A DNA stretch of 64,000 nucleotides from Citrobacter sp. (GCA_019415335.1 DXKH01000135.1:1-64000), one strand, 5' to 3'. Positions 32,105 through 42,670 are shown, counted from the stretch's first letter. Translations and numbers: made by a program. Notes: generated by a model not told the origin, from the sequence alone.

Positions 32105-32683
32105 TCAGAACTGAAAACGCATCCACGCAAAGTAGACGTTGCCGTTGTTATAGGTACCAGGTATATAGGTCATCTGAAACGTCGCCGGACCGTAGCCGAT
32201 GGAGGCCAGCGGCAGCAGGACTGGAAGAGGAATGTAGTTCCAGTTATCACGTGCCGTCACACCGGCGGTAAAGCCTAATCCCAGATGGAAATTGTCATCC
32301 GGCAGAGGTCGCCAGGTGTTCTCCCAGCCATAACCGCCAATCGGTTCCCATTTATTCCATGAATCTTTGAAGGCCATAATATACAGGCCGTGCCAGTTTC
32401 CCTTTTCATCCCAGCGAGACTGACCAAATCCACCGCCCCACGGACGCTCGTTATACCGATCGGTTTTTTCCTTATCATAGGCAAAACGCGCATGCCAGGT
32501 AATGGCAGGAATATACAAATCATAATGCTCAGGCTGCTGCCAGGTTTCGGCAACATTATCTGTAAAGGTATTAAACCACCCTTTCTCTTCCGCCAACGCC
32601 TGTGGCAGCATCGCTAACTGAATAAAAAGAAATGAAAAAAGGAGAAAATATTTTTTAGCTGTGCTCACAACGTTTATTACCAT
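32105..32683 (-). CDS. pagP: PagP, lipid A palmitoyltransferase
   Basis: Outer-membrane beta-barrel enzyme that moves palmitate from phospholipids to lipid A, giving resistance to antimicrobial peptides. The 192-aa precursor has a signal peptide ending near QALAEEKGW, then [23 protein letters not shown] with the catalytic His, and [17 protein letters not shown] with the Asp-Ser pair. It ends in an outer-membrane signature FQF. In relatives it is PhoP-regulated; I could not identify a clear PhoP box. Confidence 0.95.
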   Translation of the reverse strand: MVINVVSTAKKYFLLFSFLFIQLAMLPQALAEEKGWFNTFTDNVAETWQQPEHYDLYIPAITWHARFAYDKEKTDRYNERPWGGGFGQSRWDEKGNWHGLYIMAFKDSWNKWEPIGGYGWENTWRPLPDDNFHLGLGFTAGVTARDNWNYIPLPVLLPLASIGYGPATFQMTYIPGTYNNGNVYFAWMRFQF

Positions 32684-33129
32684 TCTTAAGTTCAGTTTTT
32701 ATTATACCAAAAATAACTTGAATGAAACCTTAACAGCGGTGGTACTGACCTAAATCAGATTGTTCTAAGATTTTTTAATTCACAATTAACCCTTAATCTT
32801 TGTGGCGTTATTTATCGCTGAATTATCAGTCAGATATTGTTTATCTTTAACTCAATGACGTTACAAACACTCTTTCACCGCCATTTACTAACAACAAAAC
32901 ATCACAAATAAAACAAAATTGAAACAATTGAGAGTTTTCCGGAAAATATGAAAAATTAAAAATTTCGGCTTCATCACCTCTACGAAAAATTAGTCGTTTA
33001 TAGACGGTTAATCGTTCTGTTTATTGATTTTAATCAGCAAGTCGTTCGCACTTATTCGGCACATTTTTACACCAACTTATTGGCATTTTCTTAATTTCAC
33101 TTCTGGGTGTCTACGCGACAGGGGAAACA
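32684..33129. other. pagP-dcuC divergent intergenic region
   Basis: 446 nt, very AT-rich, without a plausible ORF. It must hold the pagP promoter on the minus strand and the dcuC promoter on the plus strand. An FNR-like site lies at 33024-33037. The low GC is typical of enterobacterial regulatory regions bound by H-NS. Confidence 0.75.
33024..33037 (+). promoter_or_regulatory. FNR-like site upstream of dcuC
   Basis: TTGAT-TTTA-ATCAG matches the FNR consensus TTGAT-N4-ATCAA at 9 of 10 positions. It is centred about 100 nt before the dcuC start. dcuC is FNR-activated in E. coli, so anaerobic induction is expected. Confidence 0.65.
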
Positions 33130-34515
33130 ATGTTGACATTTATCGAACTCCTTATTGGAGTTGTGGTTATTGTGGGTGTGGCGCGCTACATCATTAAAGG
33201 GTATTCGGCGACCGGCGTGCTCTTTGTTGGCGGCCTGGTATTACTGATTATTAGTGCCCTGATGGGTCATAAAGTGCTGCCTTCCAGTGAGACCACTACA
33301 GGCTATTCCGCGACGGATATCGTTGAGTACATCAAAATCCTGCTGATGAGCCGTGGTGGTGATCTCGGCATGATGATCATGATGCTCTGCGGTTTTGCAG
33401 CCTACATGACCCATATCGGCGCGAACGATATGGTCGTAAAACTGGCCTCCAAACCGTTGCAGTACATCAACTCACCTTATCTGCTGATGATTGCCGCCTA
33501 TTTCGTCGCCTGTTTGATGTCCCTGGCGGTTTCTTCCGCCACCGGACTCGGCGTATTGTTGATGGCAACGCTCTTCCCAATCATGGTTAACGTGGGGATT
33601 AGCCGTGGTGCTGCAGCGGCCATTTGTGCCTCGCCTGCCGCAATTATCCTTTCCCCCACCTCCGGTGACGTCGTGCTGGCTGCCAAAGCGGCCGAAATGC
33701 CGCTGATCGATTTTGCCTTTAAAACCACGCTGCCAATCTCCATTGCGGCAATCATTGGGATGGCGATTGCGCACTATTTCTGGCAGCGCTATCTGGATAA
33801 AAAAGAGAACGCTGCCCACGAAATGCTGGACGTGAATGAAATCACCACCACGGCACCGGCGTTCTACGCCATTCTGCCGTTTACGCCGATTATCGGGGTA
33901 CTGATTTTTGACGGTAAGTGGGGACCACAGCTGCACATCATTACGATTCTGGTGCTCTGTATGCTTATCGCGGCGGTGCTGGAATTCGTCCGGGGTTTCA
34001 ACACCCAGAAAGTGTATTCAGGTCTGGAAGTGGCATATCGCGGCATGGCCGATGCGTTTGCGAACGTAGTGATGCTGTTAGTCGCGGCGGGCGTTTTCGC
34101 TCAGGGTTTGAGCACAATTGGTTTCATCCAGAGTCTGATCTCCATCGCCACCTCGTTTGGGTCGGCGAGCATCATTCTGATGCTGGTACTGGTGATTCTG
34201 ACTATGCTGGCCGCGATGACTACCGGTTCCGGTAACGCGCCGTTCTATGCCTTCGTCGAAATGATTCCAAAACTGGCACAATCATCGGGCATCAACCCAG
34301 CGTATCTGTCGATTCCGATGCTGCAGGCATCCAACCTGGGCCGTACGATCTCCCCGGTCTCCGGCGTAGTCGTGGCGGTAGCAGGGATGGCAAAAATCTC
34401 GCCGTTCGAAGTGGTGAAACGCACCTCCGTACCGGTCATGGTTGGTCTGTTAATTGTTATCATCGCGACCGAAGTGATGGTGCCGGGTTCATCCTCTGCG
34501 GTAACGGGAGGCTGA
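33130..34515 (+). CDS. dcuC: DcuC, anaerobic C4-dicarboxylate transporter
   Basis: Inner-membrane carrier of 461 aa that mainly exports succinate during fermentation. Multiple hydrophobic helices span the whole length, with CMSLAVSSATGLGVLLMATLF-like repeats and a C-terminal TGSGNAPFYAFVEMIP loop. ATG follows AGGGGAAAC. It is next to dpiBA-cit, where it can release the succinate produced from citrate fermentation. Confidence 0.96.
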   Translation: MLTFIELLIGVVVIVGVARYIIKGYSATGVLFVGGLVLLIISALMGHKVLPSSETTTGYSATDIVEYIKILLMSRGGDLGMMIMMLCGFAAYMTHIGANDMVVKLASKPLQYINSPYLLMIAAYFVACLMSLAVSSATGLGVLLMATLFPIMVNVGISRGAAAAICASPAAIILSPTSGDVVLAAKAAEMPLIDFAFKTTLPISIAAIIGMAIAHYFWQRYLDKKENAAHEMLDVNEITTTAPAFYAILPFTPIIGVLIFDGKWGPQLHIITILVLCMLIAAVLEFVRGFNTQKVYSGLEVAYRGMADAFANVVMLLVAAGVFAQGLSTIGFIQSLISIATSFGSASIILMLVLVILTMLAAMTTGSGNAPFYAFVEMIPKLAQSSGINPAYLSIPMLQASNLGRTISPVSGVVVAVAGMAKISPFEVVKRTSVPVMVGLLIVIIATEVMVPGSSSAVTGG

Positions 34516-34526
34516 TTCAGGGCCAA

Positions 34527-34562
34527 TGCCGGATGGTGGCGCAATGCGTCTCATCCGGCCAT
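34527..34562. repeat. REP element
   Basis: TGCCGGATGGTGGCGC ... GCGTCTCATCCGGCC inverted repeat between the convergent dcuC and dpiA genes. Confidence 0.85.
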
Positions 34563-34570
34563 ACGCGTCA

Positions 34571-35248
34571 TTAACCGTGGTAAATACGCTGCGGTCTCCC
34601 CACCTTACCGTGCACAATTTCCGCAATGATAAAATGCCGACTGGCACAATATTCGAGATACCGTCTGGCAGTCGTACGGCTGATGGTCAGCGCCTGAGCG
34701 ACGGTTTCGGCGGTGTGCTGTACCTGCGGATCCGCAAACAGCTTTTTAATCGCATTGAGCGTTAACGCATCAATGCCGGTGGGTAGCTCATCCTTCGGCT
34801 CGCCTCGCGCGTAGGCATTAAACATCTCATCAATTTGTCGCTGGCTGGCGCTGTCGTTTTCTGCCAGCATCCGTCTGCGCTGCTGATAACGCGTGAGCGT
34901 CTGCCCCAGGCGCTCATAGGCAATGGGTTTGATCAGATAATCAAACGCCCCACTGCGCACTGCGTCTGCCACTGTTTCCATATCGCTGGCTGCGGTGGTA
35001 AAGACCACCCCACCGGGATAATGCGACGCCGTTAGCTCATGCAACAGTGTGATCCCCTTCCCGTCCGGAAGGTAGTTATCCAACAAAATGAGACCCGGTT
35101 TGAACCGTTCAATCATCATTCTCGCCTGCGCCAGATTACCGGCTAACCAGATCTGATTAAAACCAGGAATGTGGCGGATGTATTCTGCATGCATCTCAGC
35201 AAGCAACATTTCATCTTCAACGATTAATAGGGTTAATGGTTCCGTCAT
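34571..35248 (-). CDS. dpiA: DpiA (CitB), response regulator of citrate fermentation
   Basis: Two-component response regulator of the CitB/DcuR class, 225 aa. The receiver domain has the acidic pair in IVEDEM and the phosphoacceptor Asp57 (LILLDNYLPDG), Thr in FTTAASD and Lys in YLIKPIAYERL. The C-terminal winged helix-turn-helix includes TAETVAQALTISRTTARRYLEYC. It overlaps the end of dpiB by 32 nt. It activates the divergent cit operon in E. coli. Confidence 0.95.
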   Translation of the reverse strand: MTEPLTLLIVEDEMLLAEMHAEYIRHIPGFNQIWLAGNLAQARMMIERFKPGLILLDNYLPDGKGITLLHELTASHYPGGVVFTTAASDMETVADAVRSGAFDYLIKPIAYERLGQTLTRYQQRRRMLAENDSASQRQIDEMFNAYARGEPKDELPTGIDALTLNAIKKLFADPQVQHTAETVAQALTISRTTARRYLEYCASRHFIIAEIVHGKVGRPQRIYHG

Positions 35249-36878
35249 TGTTCTTTTTCACTTTCGGAATAAAAAGAGAGAATAAAGTGCCGCAGGGATC
35301 GTTATCTTCCAGAGTAATCGTTCCGCCACAGCGCCTCACATAACTTGCAATCAGGTACAGTCCGATGCCGTGCTCACCCGGCTCATCGGAACGGGTGCTC
35401 ACACCCTGTTCGAATATTTTTTCGCGCAATGCTTCAGGGACACCGCATCCCTGATCGGCAACTTCGATCACGACATCATCGCCTTCATCGCTCAGGTACA
35501 GTTCCACGACTTTATTCCCCTGCCCGGTACGCAAACTGGCTTCAAACGCATTATCGAGCAGATTCCCGACAATCGCCGCAAACTCGGTACTATCCAGCCC
35601 TTCCGGCAGTTGCTGAAGCTGGCTGCCGGGCACGATCGTCATTTTGAGACCCAGTTCGCGCGCGCGCTGAACTTTCCCAAACAGCAGGCCTGCCACCTGG
35701 CGATCGGCAAATGCCTCGCGCAGGCTGTCGATCAACTGCTGCTGCGCCTGCGATTCTCCCTGCACCATCTCCCTGACCCGATCGTATTCTTTCATCTGTA
35801 GCAGACCATTGAGCGTTGACATCCAGTTCAGGTGTTCATGGCGTAACGTTCTCAGACTCTCCACATATTGCTTAATCTGCGTCAGTTGCGCGTTCAGGGT
35901 GGCGATTTCATCTTTGCTGCGAAAACTGATAATCGCGCCCAACAATTCATCGCCTGAGCGGATCGCCTCACGGTTGGCGATGACGCTCAAGCCATTGAAA
36001 TTCACCATCGCGTCCACGCGCTTTTCGGCAATCTGCTCGGTAAAGAAATCCGACGGATTCACCACCTCATGGATCGGTTTGCCCAACCATTGTCGACCCG
36101 GCGAACGCAGGCCGAGCATCTTTCGCGCACTGCGGTTAATGGCCGTAATATAGCCGTCCGGATCCACGGCAATCAGTCCTTCATAAACCGAGCTGAACAG
36201 CGCCTCCTGCTGACGAACTACCCGGGCAATTTGCTTCGGTTCCATCCCCATCATCTGGCGCCGGATATGAGCGGCAAAAAACCAGGAGAGTAGCATCAGC
36301 ACCCCCAGCAACAGAACAAACACGCCAGCCATCGGCAAAATAAAATCCAGCCGCCAGCTGTCAATTTTGCTGACCAGATAACCGATAGAGACCACGCCAA
36401 TGACATTACCACCCTCATCAAAGATTGGCGTTTTTGCCCGCATCGCCAGGCCGATCGACCCCGTTCCGGTAATGAAATAACTCTCTCCCTTCTCCAGCGC
36501 TCCTGGCTTGGTGAACTGCATTGGATAGCCGATTTTCTCCGGATTAGGATGATAAAGCCGGATAGAGTGGCTATCGCCGATCACCACATAGTCAAAATCA
36601 GTATCGCTCTGCAGTTTACCGGCAATGGTTGCCAGTCGTTTGTAATCGCGATCCTTCACTGCCGCAATGACACTATCGTTGGCGGCAATAATCTTCGCCT
36701 GGTTCATCGCCATATCGCGGACATGCGTACTCAAATAATCCTCAAAGCTCGCGGAAAAATACTGTGCCAGCGCGGCGATAATGAACACGGAGAAAACCAG
36801 AATAAGCAGAAAAATGCGCAACGGAAATGCCAGTCGACGAAAAAAAGAAAACGGTTTTTTATTTTTATGAACCAGCAT
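35217..36878 (-). CDS. dpiB: DpiB (CitA), citrate-sensing histidine kinase
   Basis: Membrane sensor kinase of 553 aa. TM1 lies near residues 20-42, an extracytoplasmic PASp/Cache domain (about 45-175, with the citrate-ligand region DYVVIGDSHSIRLYHP) follows, then TM2, a cytoplasmic PAS domain (about 220-310), a SpoOB-type helix with phospho-His in LRHEHLNWMSTLNGLL, and HATPase motifs NLLDNAFEA, DQGCGVP and GIGLYLI. It is cotranscribed with dpiA and divergent from citC. Confidence 0.95.
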   Translation of the reverse strand: MLVHKNKKPFSFFRRLAFPLRIFLLILVFSVFIIAALAQYFSASFEDYLSTHVRDMAMNQAKIIAANDSVIAAVKDRDYKRLATIAGKLQSDTDFDYVVIGDSHSIRLYHPNPEKIGYPMQFTKPGALEKGESYFITGTGSIGLAMRAKTPIFDEGGNVIGVVSIGYLVSKIDSWRLDFILPMAGVFVLLLGVLMLLSWFFAAHIRRQMMGMEPKQIARVVRQQEALFSSVYEGLIAVDPDGYITAINRSARKMLGLRSPGRQWLGKPIHEVVNPSDFFTEQIAEKRVDAMVNFNGLSVIANREAIRSGDELLGAIISFRSKDEIATLNAQLTQIKQYVESLRTLRHEHLNWMSTLNGLLQMKEYDRVREMVQGESQAQQQLIDSLREAFADRQVAGLLFGKVQRARELGLKMTIVPGSQLQQLPEGLDSTEFAAIVGNLLDNAFEASLRTGQGNKVVELYLSDEGDDVVIEVADQGCGVPEALREKIFEQGVSTRSDEPGEHGIGLYLIASYVRRCGGTITLEDNDPCGTLFSLFIPKVKKNNDGTINPINR

Positions 36879-36905
36879 AATTGTTCCTTAACGGGCATTA
36901 TTCGG

Positions 36906-37034
36906 TATATCCCCGTCATACTTCAAGTTACAGGTGCGTTGGCTACGCTCGTTCCCCCCAGTCACTTACTAAAGTAAGCTTCTGGGGATTCACTCCCTTT
37001 CCGCCTTCCTGTAACTCGAATTATTTAAGGTATA
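36906..37034. repeat. ERIC element
   Basis: About 129 bp with the ERIC core GAATCCCCAGAAGCTTAC on the minus strand, followed by AAGTAAGTGACTGGGG-type and CCAACGCACCTGTAAC blocks. Both ends carry imperfect inverted repeats (CTGTAACTCGAAT and ATACTTCAAGTTACAG). It inserts between dpiB and the cit promoter region. Confidence 0.9.
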
Positions 37035-37207
37035 GATCGCCAACAAATGTAATAAAAATGTTTTATTCGAACACACAGGGAATAAAGACGATCGTTACAG
37101 ATTCACCACATTAAATCAATTAAGTCATTTAACGCCACGTCACAATCTGCGATAAGAATAATTAAAAAACTTAAAACCATTAAACCCATAAAAACCATCT
37201 AAGTCTT

Positions 37208-37223
37208 TGTGAAATAAATCAAA
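37208..37223 (+). promoter_or_regulatory. CRP-like site upstream of citC
   Basis: TGTGA-N6-TCAAA, with one perfect and one degenerate half of the CRP palindrome, 170 nt before citC. CRP control of citrate-fermentation genes is known in Klebsiella. It may equally be read as a weak FNR site. Confidence 0.4.
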
Positions 37224-37392
37224 ATTTATCTCAAAAATACTCCTTACGATGTATGCATTCGGGAAAAAAAGAAATAGGTCGTTGCAAAATCGTCTTTTTC
37301 CCGGAATGAAAACAAAACGTTATCAAATCGTATTTACGTACAACATACACACAAAACTGGCAACAACAATATATCTTCAGGACTCATCTACT

Positions 37393-38469
37393 ATGTTTGG
37401 TAATAATGTGTTCACGCGCGTCAAACGCTCAGAAAATATAAAAATGGCGGCGATCACGCAATTCCTGAAAGAGAATGATCTGAGCGTCGATACCACCGTC
37501 GAAGTTTTTATTACCGTGACCCGTGATGAAAAACTCATCGCCTGCGGCGGCATCGCCGGAAATATCATCAAGTGTGTAGCCATTAGCGAATCGGTACGCG
37601 GCGAGGGATTAGCGCTCACGCTGGCGACGGAACTGATCAATCTCGCCTACGAAAGACACTGCACGCATCTCTTCATTTATACCAAAACAGAGTATGAAAC
37701 GTTATTCAGGCAGTGCGGGTTTTCAACCCTCACCCGCGTTCCCGGCATCATGGTGCTGATGGAGAACAGCACCACGCGTCTGAAACGCTATGCGGAGTCA
37801 TTGGGCAAATTGCGTCATGACGGCAAGAAAATCGGCTGCATCGTGATGAATGCCAACCCGTTTACCAATGGCCACCGCTATTTGATCCAACAGGCAGCGG
37901 CGCAGTGCGACTGGCTTCATCTGTTCCTGGTGAAAGAAGATACCTCCCGTTTCCCGTATGAGGACCGACTCGACCTGGTACTTAAAGGCACGGCGGATAT
38001 TGCACACCTCACCGTCCATCGTGGTTCGGAATACATCATTTCGCGTGCCACATTCCCGTGCTACTTCATCAAAGAGCAGAGCGTCATCAACCACTGCTAT
38101 ACCGAAATCGATTTGAAAATTTTCCGTCAGTATCTGGCTCCCGCACTGGGGATCACCCATCGCTTTGTCGGTACGGAACCGTTTTGCGGCGTAACCGCCC
38201 AGTATAACCACGACATGCGTTTCTGGCTGGAAACGCCGACTCTTCCCGCCCCGCCCATTGAACTGGTGGAAATCGAACGACTGTGTTTCCAGGGGACGCC
38301 AATCTCCGCCTCTCTGGTACGCAAATTGCTCGTGAAAAAAGATCTCACGGCTATCGCGTCGCTGGTGCCTTCAGCCACTTTGCAATACCTGCAAAGCATG
38401 CCTGAGCGCACACCCGCTCACGCGACAGTCCGCCAAAAGACCCCCGCATTAGTAACAGGTGAAAAATGA
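37393..38469 (+). CDS. citC: CitC, [citrate (pro-3S)-lyase] ligase
   Basis: Acetylates the thiol of the citrate lyase prosthetic group, converting inactive HS-enzyme to the active acetyl form. The 358-aa protein has an N-terminal GNAT-like part (about 1-130) and a C-terminal nucleotidyltransferase domain with [12 protein letters not shown] and [10 protein letters not shown]. The start ATG at 37393 aligns with E. coli MFGN. Its end overlaps citD by 4 nt. First gene of citCDEFXGT. Confidence 0.94.
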   Translation: MFGNNVFTRVKRSENIKMAAITQFLKENDLSVDTTVEVFITVTRDEKLIACGGIAGNIIKCVAISESVRGEGLALTLATELINLAYERHCTHLFIYTKTEYETLFRQCGFSTLTRVPGIMVLMENSTTRLKRYAESLGKLRHDGKKIGCIVMNANPFTNGHRYLIQQAAAQCDWLHLFLVKEDTSRFPYEDRLDLVLKGTADIAHLTVHRGSEYIISRATFPCYFIKEQSVINHCYTEIDLKIFRQYLAPALGITHRFVGTEPFCGVTAQYNHDMRFWLETPTLPAPPIELVEIERLCFQGTPISASLVRKLLVKKDLTAIASLVPSATLQYLQSMPERTPAHATVRQKTPALVTGEK

Positions 38470-38762
38470 AAATAAACCAGGCTGCCGTCGCAGGCACACT
38501 TGAGTCCGGTGATGTGATGATACGCATCGCCCCTCTCGATACGCAGGAGATTGACCTGCAGATCAACAGCAGCGTTGAGAAACAGTTTGTCGAGGCCATT
38601 CGCGCCACCATTCTGGATATTCTGGCGCAGTATGACGTGCGCGGCGTGCAATTGAATGTCGATGATAAAGGCGCACTGGACTGCATTTTACGTGCACGAC
38701 TGGAAGCATTACTGGCACGCGCCAGCGGCATCCCGGCCCTGCCCTGGGAGGATCGTCAATGA
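38466..38762 (+). CDS. citD: CitD, citrate lyase acyl carrier protein (gamma)
   Basis: 98-aa acyl carrier subunit. The 2'-(5''-triphosphoribosyl)-3'-dephospho-CoA group attaches to the serine in [12 protein letters not shown] (Ser14). ATGA overlaps connect it with both citC and citE, so stoichiometric translation is likely. Confidence 0.96.
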   Translation: MKINQAAVAGTLESGDVMIRIAPLDTQEIDLQINSSVEKQFVEAIRATILDILAQYDVRGVQLNVDDKGALDCILRARLEALLARASGIPALPWEDRQ

Positions 38763-39667
38763 TTTCCGCGTCTCTGCAACAGCGCAAAACGCGCACTCGC
38801 CGCAGCATGCTGTTTGTCCCCGGTGCCAATGCCGCGATGGTCAGCAACTCGTTTATCTATCCGGCAGATGCCCTGATGTTTGACCTGGAAGACTCCGTCG
38901 CGCTGCGTGAAAAAGACACCGCTCGTCGCCTGGTCTACCACGCGCTGCAGCATCCGCTCTATCACGATGTCGAAACCATCGTGCGCGTTAACGCACTGGA
39001 TTCCGAATGGGGAATCAACGATCTGGAAGCGGTCGTTCGCGGCGGTGCTGACGTGGTTCGTCTGCCGAAAACCGATACTGCTCAGGATGTTATCGATATC
39101 GAAAGCGAAATTCTGCGCATTGAAAAAGCCTGTGGTCGCGAGCCGGGCAGCACGGGTCTGCTGGCCGCCATTGAGTCACCGTTAGGCATCACTCGCGCCG
39201 TGGAAATCGCCCACGCCTCTGAACGACTGATTGGGATCGCGCTGGGCGCGGAAGACTACGTACGCAACCTACGCACGGAGCGTTCGCCAGAGGGCACTGA
39301 ATTACTGTTTGCCCGCTGCTCCATTTTGCAGGCCGCGCGATCTGCCGGGATTCAGGCCTTCGATACCGTCTATTCCGATGCCAACAACGAAGCGGGCTTC
39401 CTGCACGAAGCGGCCCACATCAAACAGTTGGGTTTTGACGGCAAATCGCTGATCAACCCGCGCCAGATTGACCTGCTGCACAACCTGTATGCCCCGACGC
39501 AAAAAGAAGTGACGCACGCGCGTCTGGTCGTGGAAGCCGCAGAAGCCGCCGCCCGCGAAGGACTCGGGGTGGTCTCCCTGAACGGCAAGATGGTCGACAG
39601 CCCGGTGATCGAGCGCGCACGTCTGGTGCTCTCCCGTGCAGAACTTTCCGGCATCCGCGAAGAATAA
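38759..39667 (+). CDS. citE: CitE, citrate lyase beta subunit (citryl-ACP lyase)
   Basis: HpcH/HpaI-family TIM barrel of 302 aa that cleaves citryl-ACP to oxaloacetate and acetyl-ACP. Motifs [16 protein letters not shown] near the N-terminus, [12 protein letters not shown] with metal ligand, and [10 protein letters not shown] are present. It overlaps citD by 4 nt and precedes citF by 10 nt. Confidence 0.96.
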   Translation: MISASLQQRKTRTRRSMLFVPGANAAMVSNSFIYPADALMFDLEDSVALREKDTARRLVYHALQHPLYHDVETIVRVNALDSEWGINDLEAVVRGGADVVRLPKTDTAQDVIDIESEILRIEKACGREPGSTGLLAAIESPLGITRAVEIAHASERLIGIALGAEDYVRNLRTERSPEGTELLFARCSILQAARSAGIQAFDTVYSDANNEAGFLHEAAHIKQLGFDGKSLINPRQIDLLHNLYAPTQKEVTHARLVVEAAEAAAREGLGVVSLNGKMVDSPVIERARLVLSRAELSGIREE

Positions 39668-39677
39668 GGCAAAAACA

Positions 39678-41210
39678 ATGACCCAGAAAAACGAACAGTC
39701 TCAACGACAGGAACGGGTAGCAGCCTGGAGCCGCCAGGCTGAAAGCGACCTTTCCACCTATACCAGCGCTGCAAAACAGGCCCTGCAGGAACAAAAACCG
39801 CGCGACCAGAAACTGTGCGCCAGCCTGGAGGAGGCGATCCGTCGTTCCGGTTTGCAGGATGGCATGACCATCTCCTTCCACCATGCGTTTCGCGGCGGCG
39901 ACCTGACCATCAATCTGGTGATGGCAACCCTCGCCAGCATGGGCTTTAAAAACCTGACGCTGGCTTCCAGCTCCCTGAGCGATTGCCACGCGCCGCTGGT
40001 CGACCATATCCGTCACGGCGTCGTTAGCCGTATTTACACCTCCGGTCTGCGCGGACCGCTGGCTGAAGAGATCTCTCGCGGCCTGCTCGCCGAACCCGTT
40101 CAGATTCACTCCCACGGTGGTCGCGTACATCTGGTACAGAGCGGCGAGCTCAACATTGACGTCGCCTTCCTCGGAGTCCCGTCCTGTGACCCGTTCGGTA
40201 ACGCCAACGGCTACACCGGTAAAGCATGTTGCGGCTCACTCGGTTATGCCCGTGTTGACGCTGAAAGCGCCAGCCAGGTGGTGCTACTGACGGAACAACT
40301 GCTGCCTTATCCACACAACCCAGCCAGCATTACTCAGGATCAGGTTGATCTGATCGTACAGATAGACCAGGTCGGCGATGCCGATAAAATCGGGGCTGAT
40401 GCCACCCGTATGACCACCAATCCTCGCGAACTGCTGATTGCCCGCAGTGCGGCGGAGGTCATTGCCCACTCCGGCTATTTCAAAGAAGGTTTTTCACTGC
40501 AAACCGGTACCGGCGGCGCCTCGCTGGCGGTCACACGCTTTCTGGAAGACAAAATGCGTAGCCGCGATATCCGCGCCGATTTTGCCCTCGGCGGTATCAC
40601 TGCCACCATCGTCGATCTGCATGAAAAAGGGTTGATTCGCAAACTGCTGGACGTACAGAGCTTCGACCGCAATGCCGCAGAGTCACTGGCGCGCAACCCG
40701 AATCACATCGAAATCAGCGCGAACCAATATGCCAACTGGGGTTCAAAAGGGGCTTCCGTTGACCGTCTGGACGTGGTCGTGCTGAGTGCGCTGGAAGTCG
40801 ACACCCAGTTTAACGTCAACGTGTTGACCGGTTCTGACGGCGTCATTCGCGGCGCATCCGGCGGCCACTGCGATACCGCCGTTGCCGCAGCGCTGTCGAT
40901 CATCGTCGCACCGCTGGTGCGTGGCCGCATTCCGACGCTGGTAGATAACGTGCTGACCTGTGTTACGCCGGGTTCCAGCGTCGATATTCTGGTTACCGAT
41001 CATGGAATTGCGGTTAACCCGGCGCGTCCGGAACTGGCGGAACGCCTGAAAGAAGCCGGGATGAAGGTGGTCTCCATCGAGTGGCTGCGTGAACGTGCGC
41101 AACAACTCACGGGCGAACCACGTCCCATCGAATTCACCGACCGTGTGATTGCCGTGGTGCGCTATCGCGACGGTTCAGTGATCGATGTTGTTCATCAGGT
41201 GAAGGAATAA
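39678..41210 (+). CDS. citF: CitF, citrate lyase alpha subunit (citrate:acetyl-ACP transferase)
   Basis: CoA-transferase family subunit of 510 aa that exchanges acetyl for citrate on the CitD carrier. Glycine-rich segments such as SFHHAFRGGDLT and GTGGASLAVTRFLE, plus TGSDGVIRGASGGH, are characteristic. Start chosen at ATG 39678 (MTQKNEQSQRQ) as in E. coli, although the frame stays open 14 codons back into citE. Confidence 0.96.
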   Translation: MTQKNEQSQRQERVAAWSRQAESDLSTYTSAAKQALQEQKPRDQKLCASLEEAIRRSGLQDGMTISFHHAFRGGDLTINLVMATLASMGFKNLTLASSSLSDCHAPLVDHIRHGVVSRIYTSGLRGPLAEEISRGLLAEPVQIHSHGGRVHLVQSGELNIDVAFLGVPSCDPFGNANGYTGKACCGSLGYARVDAESASQVVLLTEQLLPYPHNPASITQDQVDLIVQIDQVGDADKIGADATRMTTNPRELLIARSAAEVIAHSGYFKEGFSLQTGTGGASLAVTRFLEDKMRSRDIRADFALGGITATIVDLHEKGLIRKLLDVQSFDRNAAESLARNPNHIEISANQYANWGSKGASVDRLDVVVLSALEVDTQFNVNVLTGSDGVIRGASGGHCDTAVAAALSIIVAPLVRGRIPTLVDNVLTCVTPGSSVDILVTDHGIAVNPARPELAERLKEAGMKVVSIEWLRERAQQLTGEPRPIEFTDRVIAVVRYRDGSVIDVVHQVKE

Positions 41211-41213
41211 GCC

Positions 41214-41765
41214 ATGCACCTGCTCCCTGAACTTGCCACCCGCCACGCGGTTTCAATTCCCGAGCTGCTCGTCAGCCGGGATGAGCGACAAGCACGGCAA
41301 CACGTCTGGCTGGCGCGCCATCCCATTCCACTGGTCTCCTTTACCGTGGTAGCGCCTGGCCCGATTAAAGACAGCGAGCTCACCCGTCGCCTCTTTAATC
41401 ATGGTGTGACTGCCCTGCGTACGCTGGCGGCACAGGCGGACTGGCACATCAGGGAGCAGGCTGCACTGGCCTCAGCCAGCGGGCCGGAAGGCATGCTCTC
41501 GATTGAAGCACCGGCCCGTGACATCAAGCTCGCGACCATTGAGCTCGAACAGACCCATCCTCTGGGTCGTTTGTGGGACATTGATGTGCTCACTCCCGGA
41601 GGTGAAATTCTCTCCCGCCGCCATTTCGCCCTTCCCGCCCGCCGCTGCCTGCTGTGCGAGCAGAGCGCTGCCGAATGCGCGCGTGGGAAAACTCATACGC
41701 TCTCCGATCTGATCACCCACATGGAGGCGCTGCTGCATGCTGCCGATTCCCAATATGCCCGTTGA
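41214..41765 (+). CDS. citX: CitX, apo-citrate lyase phosphoribosyl-dephospho-CoA transferase
   Basis: Attaches the prosthetic group precursor made by CitG to apo-CitD. The 183-aa protein shows the conserved GRLWDIDVL motif and a Cys-rich [19 protein letters not shown] segment at its C-terminus. It starts 3 nt after citF and overlaps the start of citG. Confidence 0.94.
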   Translation: MHLLPELATRHAVSIPELLVSRDERQARQHVWLARHPIPLVSFTVVAPGPIKDSELTRRLFNHGVTALRTLAAQADWHIREQAALASASGPEGMLSIEAPARDIKLATIELEQTHPLGRLWDIDVLTPGGEILSRRHFALPARRCLLCEQSAAECARGKTHTLSDLITHMEALLHAADSQYAR

Positions 41766-42645
41766 AACCACCGCCCTGCCTCACACGCTGTTTGACGCGT
41801 ACGGCCATCTGGCGTGGCGTGCAATGCTGACGGAAGTCAACCTGTCGCCAAAACCCGGGCTGGTCGATCGTCTGAACTGCGGCGCGCATAAAGACATGTC
41901 GCTGACGGATTTTCACCGCAGCGCGCTGGCGATTCAGGCCTGGCTGCCGCGTTTTATTGAATACGGCGCATGCTGCGCGCAGATGCCGGCCGACGCCGTA
42001 TTAACCGGCTTACGCCCGTTAGGTATGGCCTGTGAAGCGGACATGTTTCGCGCCACGGCGGGCGTGAACACCCATAAGGGCAGCATTTTTTCTCTCGGCC
42101 TGCTCTGCGCCGCGATTGGTCGTCTGCATCAGCAGCAGCAACCCGTTACCCCGGAAACGATCTGTACCACTGCCGCCCGCTTTTGCCGCGGTCTGACCGA
42201 GCGCGAACTGCGCAACAACAATCAACAACTCACGGCAGGCCAACGACTTTATCAGCAACTGGGATTAACCGGTGCCCGTGGTGAAGCCGAAGCGGGATAT
42301 CCGCTGGTGATCCACCATGCGCTTCCACACTATCGCGCTCTGTTAGCCGAGGGCCGCGATCCCGAGCTGGCGCTGCTTGACACCTTACTCCTGCTGATTG
42401 CGCGCAACGGCGACACCAACGTGGCCTCGCGCGGCGGTGCCACAGGACTGCGCTGGATACAGCAGCAGGCAAACGCATTGTTACAACAAGGGGGCATCCG
42501 AACCCCCGCCGATCTCGATCATCTGCATCAGTTCGACAGCCATTGTATTGAACGCAATCTCAGCCCTGGCGGCAGTGCCGACCTGCTGATCGTCACGTGG
42601 TTTTTAGCCCAGATTTCTCAAGTTAAACATTTACACAATTATTGA
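41737..42645 (+). CDS. citG: CitG, triphosphoribosyl-dephospho-CoA synthase
   Basis: Makes the citrate lyase cofactor precursor from ATP and dephospho-CoA. The 302-aa protein has the family segments [45 protein letters not shown] and [11 protein letters not shown]. Start at 41737 is preferred because GGAGG is 9 nt upstream; the Met at 41755 lacks such a site. Either way it overlaps citX. The protein is about 10 aa longer than in E. coli, mostly at the C-terminus. Confidence 0.94.
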   Translation: MLPIPNMPVETTALPHTLFDAYGHLAWRAMLTEVNLSPKPGLVDRLNCGAHKDMSLTDFHRSALAIQAWLPRFIEYGACCAQMPADAVLTGLRPLGMACEADMFRATAGVNTHKGSIFSLGLLCAAIGRLHQQQQPVTPETICTTAARFCRGLTERELRNNNQQLTAGQRLYQQLGLTGARGEAEAGYPLVIHHALPHYRALLAEGRDPELALLDTLLLLIARNGDTNVASRGGATGLRWIQQQANALLQQGGIRTPADLDHLHQFDSHCIERNLSPGGSADLLIVTWFLAQISQVKHLHNY

Positions 42646-42670
42646 AAAGATCCTTTCCGGAGAATCACTT

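Larger units (their letters stand above)
36879..37392. other. dpiB-citC divergent intergenic region
   Basis: 514 nt between the two halves of the citrate regulon. It contains a complete ERIC element (about 36906-37034), then about 350 nt of AT-rich DNA with a CRP-like site. In related bacteria CitB/DpiA binds AT-rich sites here; I could not pin down its sites. An in-frame extension of citC from 37249 is open but lacks homology. Confidence 0.75.

Noticed and set aside
32684..33129. PhoP box for pagP
   Set aside because: Only a single GTTTA-like half-site is seen near 32840; the required tandem spacing is not met.
37249..37392. N-terminal extension of CitC by 48 codons
   Set aside because: It falls in the AT-rich regulatory region and has no counterpart in E. 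coli CitC.
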